A stretch of 64,000 nt of DNA from Micromonospora halophytica (GCF_900090245.1 NZ_FMDN01000003.1:186001-250000), one strand, 5' to 3'. Numbered from the stretch's first letter, positions 36,218-46,135 are shown. The notes: a model not told the origin generated them from the sequence alone. Numbers and translations: made by a program.

Positions 36218-36910
36218 GTGAGTCGGCTGTGGAGCCGGTTCGGCGCCCGTACGGCTGCTGTCGCGCTGCTCTCCGTGGGCGTTGCCGGCGGCTTCTACCT
36301 GGGCGAAGACCGCGAAACCCAGCAACAGGGCCTCACCGCGCAGGTCGGCCTGGTGGTCGACGAGGCCGAGTACGACTACCAGCGCGAGCGGCAGGCCGAG
36401 CACCGGGTGCAGTCCGCCAAGCAGCGGGCCGCCGAGTACCAGGCGAAGCTTCGCGCCGCCGCGGCGGCCAAGGAGGCGGCCGAGCGGGCCCGCCAGGCGG
36501 AGGCCGCCGCCGCGTCCCGGAAGAAGGCCCGGGAGGCGGCCGAGAAGGCAGCCAAGGAGGCCGAGACCAAGCCGTTCACCGGCCCGATCCCCGCCTCCTG
36601 CAACGAGTTCAGCGGCAACCGTGAGATCGGCTGCGCGCTGCTGCTCGACGCCGGCTTCAAGATCGACCAGATGCCGTGCCTGGACAAGCTCTGGACCAAG
36701 GAGAGCGGCTGGAACCACAAGGCCCAGAACCCGTCGTCCGGGGCGTACGGCATCCCGCAGGCGCTGCCCGGCAGCAAGATGGGCACGGTCGCGGACGACT
36801 GGCGGACCAACCCGGCCACCCAGATCAAGTGGGGCCTGGGCTACATCGAGGGCCGCTACGGCGACCCGTGCGGCGCCTGGTCGCACAGCCAGCGCGTGGG
36901 CTGGTACTGA
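36218..36910 (+). CDS. Secreted lytic transglycosylase-like protein
   Basis: A 230-residue protein with an N-terminal signal/anchor (FGARTAAVALLSVGVAGGFY), a long charged coiled coil (about residues 45-115, Ala/Glu/Lys/Arg) and a C-terminal SLT-like domain: LWTKESGWNHKAQNPSSGAY with the catalytic Glu, YGIPQALPGSKM, and a final YGDPCGAWSHSQRVGWY. This architecture is common in actinobacteria and would cleave peptidoglycan at the cell surface. GTG at 36218 follows GAAGGGA. It has its own upstream region with a hairpin. Confidence 0.88.
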   Translation: MSRLWSRFGARTAAVALLSVGVAGGFYLGEDRETQQQGLTAQVGLVVDEAEYDYQRERQAEHRVQSAKQRAAEYQAKLRAAAAAKEAAERARQAEAAAASRKKAREAAEKAAKEAETKPFTGPIPASCNEFSGNREIGCALLLDAGFKIDQMPCLDKLWTKESGWNHKAQNPSSGAYGIPQALPGSKMGTVADDWRTNPATQIKWGLGYIEGRYGDPCGAWSHSQRVGWY

Positions 36911-37025
36911 CCAACCACGGCGACGGCGGGGCGTGTGGGCAGCCACACACCCCGCCGTCGCCGTACCGGGCGCCGGTGGGCCGCTCAGGTGGCGGTCGGC
37001 CGGGATTGCTGGTAGCTCTGTTCAG

Positions 37026-37679
37026 GTGACCCTGCACCCGATGGGCGGCGACCCGAACCGGTTCGGCACCGAGGCGTTCTACGCCGCGCTCGGCCGGGCC
37101 TTCGTCGCCATGTGCGCGGTGGTGCCCTTCCTCTTCCTCATCGAGGCGCTCGACCAGGGGCTCGGCTTCGGCCTCGACGTCGCGGCCGGGATCATCCCGC
37201 TGCGTATCCAGGGGCTCGACGGGGTCTTCTTCTCACCGTTCCTGCACCACGGCTTCGACCACCTCTACAGCAACAGCATCCCGCTGATCCTGCTCGGCAC
37301 CTTCGTGCTGGCCGCCGGCACCCGGCGTTTCCTCTGGTCCACCTTGGTCATCATCGTGGTCAGCGGGCTCGGGGTGTGGTTCACCGGCGCGCCCAACTCG
37401 GTGGTGGTGGGCGCGAGCGGGGTCATCTTCGGCTACCTCGGCATCCTGCTCACCCGGGGCATCGTCGAGCGGAGCTGGTGGAACTTCGCCGTGGTGCTCC
37501 TGGTCGGCCTGCTCTACGGCTGGCAGTTGCTCGGCATCCTCCCCACCGACGAACGCATCTCCTGGCAGGGTCACCTGTTCGGGCTGCTCGGCGGGATCGT
37601 CGCGGCGATCCTGTTCCGGCGTCGCCGGCCCGAGCCGTACGGGTCGAACCACCCGGAGTCCCCGCTCTCCCTGCCCTGA
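37026..37679 (+). CDS. Rhomboid-family intramembrane serine protease
   Basis: A 217-residue membrane protein with six helices. The catalytic pair is Ser131 in GASGVIFGYLG and His183 in GHLFGLLGG, and the TM2 motif HHGFDHLYSNSIP carries the conserved His and Asn of the oxyanion region. It cleaves membrane proteins within or near the bilayer; the substrate is unknown. GTG at 37026 lies 7 bases after TAGCTC, a leaderless arrangement with a non-consensus last base. The C-terminus is Arg-rich and cytoplasmic. Confidence 0.92.
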   Translation: MTLHPMGGDPNRFGTEAFYAALGRAFVAMCAVVPFLFLIEALDQGLGFGLDVAAGIIPLRIQGLDGVFFSPFLHHGFDHLYSNSIPLILLGTFVLAAGTRRFLWSTLVIIVVSGLGVWFTGAPNSVVVGASGVIFGYLGILLTRGIVERSWWNFAVVLLVGLLYGWQLLGILPTDERISWQGHLFGLLGGIVAAILFRRRRPEPYGSNHPESPLSLP

Positions 37680-37797
37680 ACCGAGCCGACCCGCCGGCAC
37701 GCGGCGGGAGTGGAACATGCTTGCCCGGCCGGGGCGGCGGGCCTACCGTCGACATCAGCACACGTTGATCCGCCAAGCGGAAAGCGACGGTACGCCC

Positions 37798-38766
37798 ATG
37801 CGCGAGGTTGATGTCGCGGTGATCGGAGCCGGCCCGACCGGCCTCTTCGCGGCGTACTACGCCGGGTTCCGGGGGCTGTCGGTGGCGGTGGTCGACGCGC
37901 TGCCCGAGCCGGGCGGGCAGATCACCGCGATGTACCCGGAGAAGCTGATCCTCGACGTCGCCGGCTTCCCCGCCGTCAAGGGGCGGGACCTGGTGGCCAA
38001 CCTGGTCGCCCAGGCCGCTCCCTACCACCCGGAGTACCTGCTCGGCTGCCGCGCCGAGAAGCTCTCCCACGTCGACGGGCGACCGGTGCTCGGCCTGGCC
38101 GGCGGGGAGCAGCTGCGCTGCGGGGCGGTGGTGGTCACCGGCGGGCTGGGCAGCTTCAGCCCGCGTCCGCTGCCCGTGGCGGAGAGCTTCGTCGGCGGCG
38201 GGATCGTCTACTTCGTCCCGGAGCCGGCCGCGTTGGCCGGGCGGGACGTGCTGATCGTCGGCGGTGGCGACTCGGCCTTCGACTGGGCGGCGACCCTGCA
38301 ACCGCTGGCCCGCTCGGTGACCCTGGTGCACCGCCGGGAACGGTTCCGGGCGCATGCGGGCACGGTCTCCCGGGTGCTGGCGTCACCGGTCCGGGTGATC
38401 GTGAACGCCGAGGTGACGAAGCTGTACGGGGATGACGCGGTCACCGCCGCCGAGATCACCGTACGCGGCGGGGCCGCCGAGACCCTGCCGGTCGACGCGG
38501 TCGTCGCCGCGCTCGGCTTCACCGCCGACCTGGGTCCGCTCGCCGAGTGGGGGCTGCGGCTGGACCGTCGCCACATCGTCGTCGACAGCGCGATGGCGAC
38601 CAACCTGCCCCGGGTCTTCGCCGCCGGGGACATCACCGAGTACCCGGGCAAGGTGCGCCTCATCGCCACCGGCTTCGGCGAGGCGGCGACCGCGGTCAAC
38701 AACGCGGCCGTCGTGATCGATCCCACCGCCCACCTCTTCCCCGGTCATTCCTCCGACGCCGGCTGA
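37798..38766 (+). CDS. Ferredoxin--NADP+ reductase, thioredoxin-reductase-like
   Basis: A 322-residue flavoprotein with an FAD Rossmann motif (DVAVIGAGPTGLFAAYYAG), GGQITAMYPEKLILDVAGFP, an NADPH motif (VLIVGGGDSAFDWAATL) and the C-terminal FAAGDITEYPGKVRLIATGF. There is no CxxC redox pair, which separates it from thioredoxin reductase and fits YumC-type ferredoxin/flavodoxin reductase. ATG at 37798; the likely promoter TACCGT is about 50 bases upstream, so this message has a short leader. It is a single-gene unit before a converging TetR gene. Confidence 0.9.
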   Translation: MREVDVAVIGAGPTGLFAAYYAGFRGLSVAVVDALPEPGGQITAMYPEKLILDVAGFPAVKGRDLVANLVAQAAPYHPEYLLGCRAEKLSHVDGRPVLGLAGGEQLRCGAVVVTGGLGSFSPRPLPVAESFVGGGIVYFVPEPAALAGRDVLIVGGGDSAFDWAATLQPLARSVTLVHRRERFRAHAGTVSRVLASPVRVIVNAEVTKLYGDDAVTAAEITVRGGAAETLPVDAVVAALGFTADLGPLAEWGLRLDRRHIVVDSAMATNLPRVFAAGDITEYPGKVRLIATGFGEAATAVNNAAVVIDPTAHLFPGHSSDAG

Positions 38767-38807
38767 CCCGGGTCGGGCACCCCGGGTCGCGCCTGGTGGC
38801 CCGGCCG

Positions 38808-39497
38808 TCAGCGGGGCAGGCCGATGAGGTCGGCCATCAGTCCCGTCTGGTGGTCGAAGTACGCCTCCCGGTGCGGCACGGCCCGGTTCAGCCGGCCGAA
38901 GAGTTCGAAGCTGATCAGCCCGAACAGCTGCGTCCAGCCCGCCATGACCCGGGCCAGCAGTGACTCCGGCAGGCCGGGGAAGAGCCCGGCGGTGATCTCG
39001 GCCAGGTCGGCGCGGACCGGCTCGGGCAGGTCGTCGTCGGCCACGGTGACCCGACCGTCGGCGTACCCGTCACCGAGGATGCCGACCAGGGTCGTCGGGG
39101 GGCGCTGCGCCGGCAGGACGGTGTCGTCCGGGGCGGCGTACCCGGGGACCGGGCTGCCGTAGAGCAGGGCGTACTCGGCGGGGTGGGCCAGCGCCCAGTC
39201 CCGGGCGGCGCGGCAGGCGGCGTGCCACCGGCCGCGCAGGTCACGCGGGTCGACGGCGGCGTCGGCCGCCTCGACGGCGTCGCCGAGCGCGTCGTACGCC
39301 TCCAGGATCAGCGCGGTGAGCAGGTCGTCCCGGCTCGGGAAGTAGCGGTAGAGGGCCGAGGAGACCATGCCCATGTCCCGCGCGACCGCGCGCAGCGAGA
39401 GGTTGGCGCCGTCGGTGGCCAGGTGCCGCCGGGCCACCGCCTTGATCTCGTCGATCATCTCGGCACGGACCCGGGCGCGGATGGAGGCAGCGGGCAT
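38808..39497 (-). CDS. TetR-family transcriptional regulator
   Basis: A 229-residue regulator. The helix-turn-helix is ANLSLRAVARDMGMVSSALY followed by RYFPSRDDLLTALILEAY; the C-terminal domain matches TetR_C_13-like regulators (GLISFELFGRLNRAV). ATG at 39497. It diverges from an NAD-epimerase-like gene, and two palindromes (39539-39551, 39593-39609) lie between, so it almost certainly represses that gene and perhaps itself. The ligand is unknown. Confidence 0.9.
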   Translation of the reverse strand: MPAASIRARVRAEMIDEIKAVARRHLATDGANLSLRAVARDMGMVSSALYRYFPSRDDLLTALILEAYDALGDAVEAADAAVDPRDLRGRWHAACRAARDWALAHPAEYALLYGSPVPGYAAPDDTVLPAQRPPTTLVGILGDGYADGRVTVADDDLPEPVRADLAEITAGLFPGLPESLLARVMAGWTQLFGLISFELFGRLNRAVPHREAYFDHQTGLMADLIGLPR

Positions 39498-39538
39498 GCG
39501 GTCCACTCTGCCACGGATTGGAGCGGCAATCAAAAGAG

Positions 39539-39609
39539 AGAGCGCTGCTCTTGACGGCACGGTGGGATGACAGTCATGCTGTGGTGGCACGACGAGAGCG
39601 CTGCTCTCG
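39539..39609. promoter_or_regulatory. Two GAGAGCGCTGCTCTC operators of the TetR/epimerase pair
   Basis: Site 39593-39609 (CGAGAGCGCTGCTCTCG) is a perfect 17-base palindrome with central GCT. Site 39539-39551 (AGAGCGCTGCTCT) is the same core, 13 bases. Centres are 56 bases apart, near the two divergent starts. This is a textbook TetR operator pair. Confidence 0.85.
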
Positions 39610-39639
39610 GTTCGTACTGACGCTTCGAAAGGTGTTCCC

Positions 39640-40557
39640 ATGTCGCTGCATGTGATCGTCGGGGCCGGCCCGGTCGGCACCGCCACCGCCCGGCTCCTCG
39701 CCGAGCGGGGCGAGCGGGTCCGCATCGTCACCCGGCGCGGCACCGGTCCGGAGCACCCGGCCGTCGAGCGGATCGCCGCCGACGCCGCCGACCCCGGCCC
39801 GCTCACCGCCCGCACCGAGGGCGCTACCGCCCTGTACAACTGCGCGAACCCCGCCTACCACCGCTGGCCGACCGACTGGCCGCCGCTGGCCGGGTCGCTG
39901 CTCACCGCCGCCGAGCGGACCGGCGCGGTGCTCGCCACGGTCGGCAACCTCTACGGGTACGGCCCGGTCGACGGCCCGATGACCGAGACCACCCCGCTCG
40001 CCTGCACCGGCATCAAGGGGCAGGTCCGCAACCGGATGTGGGCCGACGCGCTCGCCGCCCACCAGGCCGGTCGGGCCCGGATCACCGAGGTGCGCGGCTC
40101 CGACTACCTCGGCGCCGGAGGCATGTCGCTGGCCATGATGGTGCTGCCGCGGGTGCTCGCCGGGCGGCGGGTGTACCTGCCGGTGAACTGGGACGCCCCG
40201 CACACCTGGACCTACATCGACGACGTCGCCCGTACTCTCGTCGCCGCCGCCACCGACGAGCGGGCCTGGGGACGCGCCTGGCACGTGCCCAGCGCGCCCG
40301 CCGAGTCGATGCGTGAACTGGCCGCCCGGGCGGCGGCCCTGGTCGGCGCGCCCGCGCCCAAGCTGACCCGGATGCCCTACCCGGTGCTCTGGCTCGGCGG
40401 CCTGGTCGACCCCACGGCGCGTGAACTGCGCGAGACCGCCTACCAGTTCGACCGGCCGTTCCTGATGGACTCGGCGGCGGCCACCACCACCCTCGGCGTG
40501 GAACCGACCCCGCTGGACCGGGCGGTCAAGGAGACCGTCGAGGCCCTGCGCCGCTGA
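39640..40557 (+). CDS. NAD-dependent epimerase/dehydratase family protein
   Basis: A 305-residue short-chain dehydrogenase-like protein. The N-terminal nucleotide motif is HVIVGAGPVGTATARLLAE; GNLYGYGPVDGP carries the Tyr of a YxxxK-like site, and VRGSDYLGAGG and HTWTYIDDVART are extended-SDR features. The catalytic Lys is not clear. It could act on a sugar nucleotide or a small carbonyl compound. ATG at 39640 lies after AAAGG. It is under the divergent TetR gene. Confidence 0.85.
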   Translation: MSLHVIVGAGPVGTATARLLAERGERVRIVTRRGTGPEHPAVERIAADAADPGPLTARTEGATALYNCANPAYHRWPTDWPPLAGSLLTAAERTGAVLATVGNLYGYGPVDGPMTETTPLACTGIKGQVRNRMWADALAAHQAGRARITEVRGSDYLGAGGMSLAMMVLPRVLAGRRVYLPVNWDAPHTWTYIDDVARTLVAAATDERAWGRAWHVPSAPAESMRELAARAAALVGAPAPKLTRMPYPVLWLGGLVDPTARELRETAYQFDRPFLMDSAAATTTLGVEPTPLDRAVKETVEALRR

Positions 40558-40569
40558 ACCGGGCGCAGG

Positions 40570-41541
40570 TCAGCGACGCGGCACCGGCCCGAGCGCCGCC
40601 ACCAGCACCGCGACCAGGGTCAGCGCCGCGCCGGCCAGGGTCGCCGGCCCCGGGCGCGAGGCCGCGGTCGGCAGGATCAGATCCAGCAGTACGGCCCCGA
40701 CGATCTGCCCGGCGATGGTGGCCAGGCCGAGCAGCAGCACCCCGGTGAAGCGGACGATCGCCGCCGCGATCGCGATGAAGACGATGCCGATCGTCCCGCC
40801 CAGATAGAGCCAGGGCTCGCCCGGGAAGGCGCCGGCCGGGCGGCCGCGTACCGCCACCTCGACGGCGAAGGTGGCGAGCAGGGCCACCGTACCGACGGTG
40901 AAGTTGACCAGCGTGGCGGTCAGGGCGCTGCCGGACGCCGCCCGGACCCGGCCGTTGACCGCCTGCTGCCAGGCGACGGCCACCCCGGCCAGCAGCGGCA
41001 ACGCGGCCAGCGCCAGGGTCTGTGGGTCACCGAGCCGGTCACCCACCGCCAGCAGCACGGCGAGCACGGTCAGCACCGCGCCGGCCAGCCGGGCGGTGGT
41101 GACCGGATGGCGGCCCGCCGGGCCCACCCCGGCCCGGTCGACGGCGAGGCTGCTCGCCGACTGGCCGGCGACCACGGCCACGGTGAAGACCGCCACCCCC
41201 AGGGTGCCGATGGTGAGCCCCTGGGTGGCGACCAGGAACGCGCCGCACAACCCGCCCAGGCACTGCCACGGGCGCAGCGCCCCCTCGCCCAGCGCCGCCC
41301 GCAGCGCACGCAGTCCCCGCCGCCCGCCCGGGGTGGCGGGGACCAGCACCAGCAGCACCAGCAGGCCCGATCCGAACGAGACCACCGCGGCGGCGATCCC
41401 GTCGGCCAGGCGTACCCCCAGCTCGCCGTTGATCCGGGACTGCACGGCCACGGCGACGCCCGACGCGGTCGCCAACCCGACGCCGGTGATCCGCCGGGAT
41501 GCCGGGACGGTCGGACGGACCGCCGTCCCGGTCGCGCTCAC
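40570..41541 (-). CDS. DMT-family transporter (YdcZ/DUF606-like)
   Basis: A 323-residue protein with about ten hydrophobic helices in two homologous halves: the first half has [17 protein letters not shown], the second [16 protein letters not shown], both with the QxxxNGxx pattern of DUF606 proteins. These are drug/metabolite-type membrane proteins of unknown substrate. The GTG start at 41541 overlaps the stop of glpX (GTGA), so translation is coupled to a gluconeogenic phosphatase. The reason for that pairing is unknown. Confidence 0.82.
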   Translation of the reverse strand: MSATGTAVRPTVPASRRITGVGLATASGVAVAVQSRINGELGVRLADGIAAAVVSFGSGLLVLLVLVPATPGGRRGLRALRAALGEGALRPWQCLGGLCGAFLVATQGLTIGTLGVAVFTVAVVAGQSASSLAVDRAGVGPAGRHPVTTARLAGAVLTVLAVLLAVGDRLGDPQTLALAALPLLAGVAVAWQQAVNGRVRAASGSALTATLVNFTVGTVALLATFAVEVAVRGRPAGAFPGEPWLYLGGTIGIVFIAIAAAIVRFTGVLLLGLATIAGQIVGAVLLDLILPTAASRPGPATLAGAALTLVAVLVAALGPVPRR

Positions 41542-42569
41542 TCCTGTTCGGCCAGCGGCCGGCCGTCGAAGTCGACGGCCGAGTAGAGAGCCAGCTTCTC
41601 CAGCCGGTGGTACGAGTCGATCACCCGGATCGTGCCGCTCTTGGAACGCATCACGATCGACTGGGTGTACGCCCCACCGGCCCGGTACCGCACGCCGCGC
41701 AGCAGGTCGCCGGAGGTGACGCCGGTGGCGACGAAGAAGCAGTTGTCGCCGGTGACCAGGTCGTCGGTGCCGAGCACCCGGTCCAGGTCGTGCCCGGCGG
41801 CCAGCGCCTTCTCCCGCTCCTCGGCGTCGCGCGGCCAGAGCTTGGCCTGCATCGTCCCGCCCATGCACTTGAGCGCGCAGGCGGAGATGATGCCCTCCGG
41901 GGTGCCGCCGATGCCCATCAGCACGTCGACGTCGGACTCGCCCCGGGCGGCGGCGATCGAGCCGGCGATGTCACCGTCGGAGATGAACCGGATGCCCGCC
42001 CCGGTACGCCGGATCTGGCTCACCAGGTCGTCGTGGCGGGACCGGTCCAGGATGCAGACCGTGACCTCGGAGACGTCGGTGCCCTTGACCTTGGCGATCC
42101 GGCGGATGTTCTCCGCCGGCCCGGCGTTGATGTCGACCACGTCGGCGTACATCGGGCCGACGGCCAGCTTCTCCATGTAGAAGACCGCGCTCGGGTCGAA
42201 CATCGCCCCCCGCTCGGAGACGGCCAGCACCGCCAGCGCGTTCGGCATGCCCTTGCTCATCAGGGTGGTGCCGTCCACCGGGTCCACCGCGACGTCCACC
42301 TCGGGACCGCTGCCGTCACCCACCTCTTCGCCGTTGAAGAGCATCGGCGCGTTGTCCTTCTCGCCCTCGCCGATCACCACCACCCCGCGCATCGGGATCG
42401 AGTTGATCAGCTTGCGCATCGCGTCGACGGCTGCCCCGTCGCCGCCCTCCTTGTCGCCCCGGCCGACCCACCGGCCGGCGGCCATGGCCGCGGCCTCGGT
42501 GACCCGGACCAGGTCGAGGGCAAGGTTGCGGTCGAGATCCTGCGGGATCCGCGTCCTGGCGTTGGTCAT
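41538..42569 (-). CDS. glpX: Fructose-1,6-bisphosphatase class II
   Basis: A 343-residue GlpX protein that makes fructose-6-phosphate in gluconeogenesis. Motifs include [48 protein letters not shown] and [20 protein letters not shown]. Length is normal. ATG at 42569 is preceded by GAGGAGG. Its last bases overlap the DMT transporter start. GlpX is followed by a divergent DUF4245 gene, as in mycobacteria (Rv1099c/Rv1100). Confidence 0.95.
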   Translation of the reverse strand: MTNARTRIPQDLDRNLALDLVRVTEAAAMAAGRWVGRGDKEGGDGAAVDAMRKLINSIPMRGVVVIGEGEKDNAPMLFNGEEVGDGSGPEVDVAVDPVDGTTLMSKGMPNALAVLAVSERGAMFDPSAVFYMEKLAVGPMYADVVDINAGPAENIRRIAKVKGTDVSEVTVCILDRSRHDDLVSQIRRTGAGIRFISDGDIAGSIAAARGESDVDVLMGIGGTPEGIISACALKCMGGTMQAKLWPRDAEEREKALAAGHDLDRVLGTDDLVTGDNCFFVATGVTSGDLLRGVRYRAGGAYTQSIVMRSKSGTIRVIDSYHRLEKLALYSAVDFDGRPLAEQE

Positions 42570-42727
42570 ACGGCTTCCTCCTCGCGACGTTGCGGGGTGG
42601 ACCGGCAGGGTGCGGCGTCGCCGCTGCCGGCTGTGTCGCTGATCCTCACACGATGACAGGTCCGCCGTCGGAGCGGGGCGGAGGTGGGCCGGATCTCCCC
42701 AGCCGGGACGGCTGCGAGAATGGACCG

Positions 42728-43516
42728 GTGGAACCCGCACAGCCTGCCGACCGCGTACCCGCCGATCCGACCCCGCCGGACGGCCAGCCGCCGGTGACCC
42801 CGACCGGGGCGACCGACGCGGCGGCCGGGACCCGGCCCTCGACCGGCCCGGGGGCGTCGGACGCCGGCCCGGCCGGGGCGGAGGCTGCGCTGGTCGAGAC
42901 GCCGCCCGCCGCGGGCCCCGGGGAGCCGGCGCTGGTCGAGCCGGACCAGGCCGAGACGGACGTGCCGCCCGCGCGTCCGGGTGGTCGGCCGGCCGGTCGG
43001 GAGAAGGCCCGCTCCGAGCGCTCGCCCCGGGACATGGCGCTGTCGCTGCTGGTGCTGCTCGTGCCGATCGCCCTGCTGCTCGCCTTCTACCGGGGCTTCC
43101 TCGGTGGCGAGCAGCCGACCGTCGTCGACACCGCCCCCACCTACGAGCTGGCCCGCTCGGCGAACGCCTTCCCGGTCAGCGAGCCGGCCGGGCTGGACTC
43201 CGACTGGCGTACGGTCAGCGCCAGCTACCGCACCGTCGAGGGCGGCGCCAACCTGCGCGTCGGCTACCTCACCCCGGAGGGGCGGGGGGTCCAGCTCGTG
43301 CAGAGCAACGTCCCGCCGGAGAAGCTGCTCCCCAACGAGCTGACCGCCCAGGGGCAGCCCCAGGGCCCCACCGACGTCGGCGGGCGCAACTGGCAGCGGT
43401 ACACCGGCCGGGGCAACGACCAGGCGCTGGTGCTGCTCGAACCGGACCGCACCGTGATCGTGGTCGGTGACGCGCGGGAGAACGAACTGCGCCAGCTCGC
43501 CGGGGCGCTGCGCTGA
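42728..43516 (+). CDS. DUF4245 membrane-anchored protein
   Basis: A 262-residue protein: a long Pro/Ala/Gly-rich cytoplasmic N-terminus (about residues 1-90), one transmembrane helix ([20 protein letters not shown]) and an extracellular domain ([40 protein letters not shown]) typical of DUF4245. The function is unknown. GTG at 42728 lies 6 bases after GAGAAT; an ATG at 42653 would add 25 residues but has no promoter or ribosome signal. It is divergent from glpX, a conserved actinobacterial arrangement. Confidence 0.82.
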   Translation: MEPAQPADRVPADPTPPDGQPPVTPTGATDAAAGTRPSTGPGASDAGPAGAEAALVETPPAAGPGEPALVEPDQAETDVPPARPGGRPAGREKARSERSPRDMALSLLVLLVPIALLLAFYRGFLGGEQPTVVDTAPTYELARSANAFPVSEPAGLDSDWRTVSASYRTVEGGANLRVGYLTPEGRGVQLVQSNVPPEKLLPNELTAQGQPQGPTDVGGRNWQRYTGRGNDQALVLLEPDRTVIVVGDARENELRQLAGALR

Positions 43517-43736
43517 CGGGATCCACGGGTGGGCCCGGCATCGTGCCCCCACCGCCGTCCCACCACCGGGTGGTCCGGACAGGGATTGCCGAACGCGGCG
43601 TCAGGGAACAGAAGGTACGCGACCTCGCCGGCTCGCTCGCCTCGGCCGGACGGGACTCGTGCGCCGGGGCAGGAGCAGGGCCCCGACGCCACGCCTCCGG
43701 CGCCCGCGCGGGCCGGACGATCCTTGAGAGGTTCAC
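43517..43736. other. Intergenic region, nothing recognised
   Basis: A 220-base gap before the lipoprotein gene. No coding region, repeat or strong hairpin seen; only a GAGAGG ribosome site at its right end. Confidence 0.5.
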
Positions 43737-44582
43737 GTGACCATTCGGCGATTCAGCGCGGCGGTCTTCGCCGCGACGCTCCTCACCCCTGGTCTGGCCG
43801 CCTGCAACAGCACCGGGACCGGCGAGGCGGGGGCCTCCGCGTCCCCCACGGTCTCCGGCAGCGCCTCGCCCGGCGCGACCGGCGCGGTGAGCGGAGACGC
43901 CAGGCAGGCCCTGCTGAACTCCACGAACGAGATCCGCAACGGCAACTTCCGGTTCAGCATGTCCGGCGCCGGCTCGACCGCCGAGGGGCAGGTGCACGAG
44001 CCGAGCCAGAGCGCCGAGATGCGCGTCATGATCGGCGACGCGTCCTCGGACCTGATGATGAAGCTCGACCTGATCCACTACAGGCCGGACAGCTGGGTGA
44101 AGCTGGAACTCGGTGGCAGCTCCGCCAACAGCGTCCCCGGCGTGCAGAAGCTCAACCTCGGCAAGTACCAGCACCTCGACCAGAACCGGATCAAGGGCAA
44201 CAAGGCGTTGGGCTTCGACTTCGAGAAGATCGACCCGGCCGGCAGCGAGGTGCTGACCCAGGGGATCACCGAGGTCCGGCAGACCGGCGAGGGCAGCTAC
44301 GCCGGCACGCTCGACGTGTCGAAGGCGGCCGAGGCCGGGTCGGTGGACCAGTCGGTGATCACCGCCCTCGGCCAGCAGGCGAAATCGGTGCCGTTCACCG
44401 CGAAACTCGACCCGCAGGGCCGGCTCAGCGAGATGGTCGTCCGGATCCCGGCGGCCGGCCGGAACGCCGCCCAGGAGATCAAGGTCACCTACTCCGACTA
44501 CGGCAACGCCACCGCGGCCCGCAAGCCGCCGGCCGATCAGGTGGTCGAGGCGCCGCAGGAGTTCTACCACCTGTTCGACTGA
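43737..44582 (+). CDS. LppX/LprG-like lipoprotein
   Basis: A 281-residue lipoprotein with a signal peptide and lipobox LAAC (Cys23). A Ser/Gly/Ala-rich linker is followed by a folded domain (NGNFRFSMSGAG; HEPSQSAEMRVMIGDASSDL; LDLIHYRPDSWVKLEL; VPFTAKLDPQGRLSEMVVRI) that resembles the LppX/LprG family, which binds lipids or lipoglycans in mycobacteria. GTG at 43737 follows GAGAGG. It converges on xseB; the gap has a hairpin terminator. Ligand unknown. Confidence 0.82.
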   Translation: MTIRRFSAAVFAATLLTPGLAACNSTGTGEAGASASPTVSGSASPGATGAVSGDARQALLNSTNEIRNGNFRFSMSGAGSTAEGQVHEPSQSAEMRVMIGDASSDLMMKLDLIHYRPDSWVKLELGGSSANSVPGVQKLNLGKYQHLDQNRIKGNKALGFDFEKIDPAGSEVLTQGITEVRQTGEGSYAGTLDVSKAAEAGSVDQSVITALGQQAKSVPFTAKLDPQGRLSEMVVRIPAAGRNAAQEIKVTYSDYGNATAARKPPADQVVEAPQEFYHLFD

Positions 44583-44611
44583 CCGGCGTCGGGTGCCGGC
44601 CCACCCCGTTG

Positions 44612-44657
44612 CGCGCAGATGGCGGTGTCCCTGGACGCGGATACCGCCGTCTGCGCG
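44612..44657. terminator. Hairpin between convergent lipoprotein and xseB genes
   Basis: CGCGCAGATGGCGGT (44612-44626) and ACCGCCGTCTGCGCG (44643-44657) pair over 15 bases with one G-U in RNA; the loop is 16 bases. The arm core ATGGCGGTG also occurs in the 9920-9978 hairpin. Confidence 0.7.
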
Positions 44658-44690
44658 AAACGGAGTCGATCAAGAACCTGCCCGGCCTGA

Positions 44691-44903
44691 TCAGGAGGCC
44701 GCCGACTGGCGGGCGGCGTCGATCCGGGCCCGCGCCCCGTCCAGCCAGCGCTGGCAGATCGCGGCCAGCTTCTCGCCGCGCTCCCAGAGCGCCAGCGACT
44801 CCTCCAGCGACGTGCCGCCGGCCTCCAGCTTCTCGACCACCTGGGCCAGTTCGGCGCGGGCCTGTTCGTAACTGAGCCGCTCGTCCGGCTTCTCGTCCAC
44901 CAT
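44691..44903 (-). CDS. xseB: Exodeoxyribonuclease VII small subunit
   Basis: A 70-residue helical protein with the family pattern LSYEQARAELAQVVEKLEAG and LEESLALWERGEKLA. With XseA it degrades single-stranded DNA to oligonucleotides. ATG at 44903 overlaps the xseA stop (TGATG); GTG at 44906 is the alternative but is too close to AGGGA. The gene follows xseA directly, so the two subunits are made together. Confidence 0.93.
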   Translation of the reverse strand: MVDEKPDERLSYEQARAELAQVVEKLEAGGTSLEESLALWERGEKLAAICQRWLDGARARIDAARQSAAS

Positions 44904-46129
44904 CACGGTTCCCTCGGTTCGTCGACGGTCGCGGTCAACTCGCCCTCGGCGAGGCGTACCCGCAGCGGATCCCCCTTGGCGACCTCGCCGGCCGCGCGGA
45001 CCACGTGGCCGTCCGCGCGCTGCACGATCGCGTACCCACGGTCGAGGGTGGCGGCGGGGGAGAGGGCGCGCAGCCGGGCCAGGGTGTGCCGCAGGTCGTC
45101 GCCGGCCGCGCCGAGCCGATGGTCCAGGCAGCGGCCCGTCCGGTCACGCAGCGCGGTCACCTCGGCGGCACGCTGGTCCACCATCACCTGCGGGCGGGAC
45201 AGCACCGGGCGGGACCGCAGCAGGTCGAGACGGTGCCGCTCCCGGTCGACCAGGTTGCGGACCGCGCGTTCCAGCCGGGACCGGGCCTGGCCGATGAGGC
45301 GTACCTCCTCGGTGAGATCCGGGACGACCCGCTTGGCCGCGTCGGTGGGGGTGGACGCGCGCACGTCGGCCACGTAGTCGACCAGCGGCGCGTCCGTCTC
45401 GTGGCCGATCGCGCTGACCACCGGCGTACGACAGGCGAAGACCGCCCGGCAGAGCGCCTCGTCGGAGAAGGGCAGCAGGTCCTCGATGCCGCCGCCGCCC
45501 CGGGCGATGATGATCACGTCGACGGTCGGGTCGGCGTCGAGCACCTTGAGCGCGTCCACGATCTGCGGCACCGCGCCCGGCCCCTGCACCGCCACGTTGA
45601 CCGTGCGGAACTCGACCGCCGGCCAGCGCCGCCGGGCGTTGGTGAGCACGTCCCGCTCGGCCGCCGAGGCCCGGCCGGTGATCAACCCGATCCGCTGCGG
45701 CAGGAACGGTGGCCGGCGCTTGCGCGCCCGGTCGAAGAGCCCCTCGGCGGCGAGCAGCTTCTTGAGCTTCTCCAGCCGGGCCAGCAGCTCGCCGAGCCCT
45801 ACCTGGCGGATCTCGTCGGCGCGCAGGCTGAGGGTGCCCCGCGCGGCGTAGAACTCCGGCTTGGCGTGCAGCACCACCCGGGCGCCCTCGCGCAGCTCCG
45901 GCGCGCCGGAGTCGAGGACGTCCCGGTTGGTGGTGACGGTGAGGCTGAGGTCGGCCGACGGGTCGCGCAGGGTGAGGAAGACGGTGCTGGCGCCGGGCCG
46001 CCGGCTGATCTGCGCGACCTGCCCGTCCACCCACACCCAGCCGAGCCGGGCGATCCAGGCGCCGACCTTCTGGCTGACCACCCGGACCGGCCAGGGCTCC
46101 TCGGGGGTGCTGCGCGGGGCGTCGGTCAC
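44903..46129 (-). CDS. xseA: Exodeoxyribonuclease VII large subunit
   Basis: A 408-residue nuclease. The N-terminal OB-fold ([20 protein letters not shown]) is followed by the catalytic core: [36 protein letters not shown] and [20 protein letters not shown], then a coiled coil and a C-terminal domain [16 protein letters not shown] at 46129 lies 6 bases after TAGGGT (46136-46141). ispH diverges from it, the order found in mycobacteria. Length is usual. Confidence 0.95.
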   Translation of the reverse strand: MTDAPRSTPEEPWPVRVVSQKVGAWIARLGWVWVDGQVAQISRRPGASTVFLTLRDPSADLSLTVTTNRDVLDSGAPELREGARVVLHAKPEFYAARGTLSLRADEIRQVGLGELLARLEKLKKLLAAEGLFDRARKRRPPFLPQRIGLITGRASAAERDVLTNARRRWPAVEFRTVNVAVQGPGAVPQIVDALKVLDADPTVDVIIIARGGGGIEDLLPFSDEALCRAVFACRTPVVSAIGHETDAPLVDYVADVRASTPTDAAKRVVPDLTEEVRLIGQARSRLERAVRNLVDRERHRLDLLRSRPVLSRPQVMVDQRAAEVTALRDRTGRCLDHRLGAAGDDLRHTLARLRALSPAATLDRGYAIVQRADGHVVRAAGEVAKGDPLRVRLAEGELTATVDEPREP

Positions 46130-46135
46130 CCGCCC

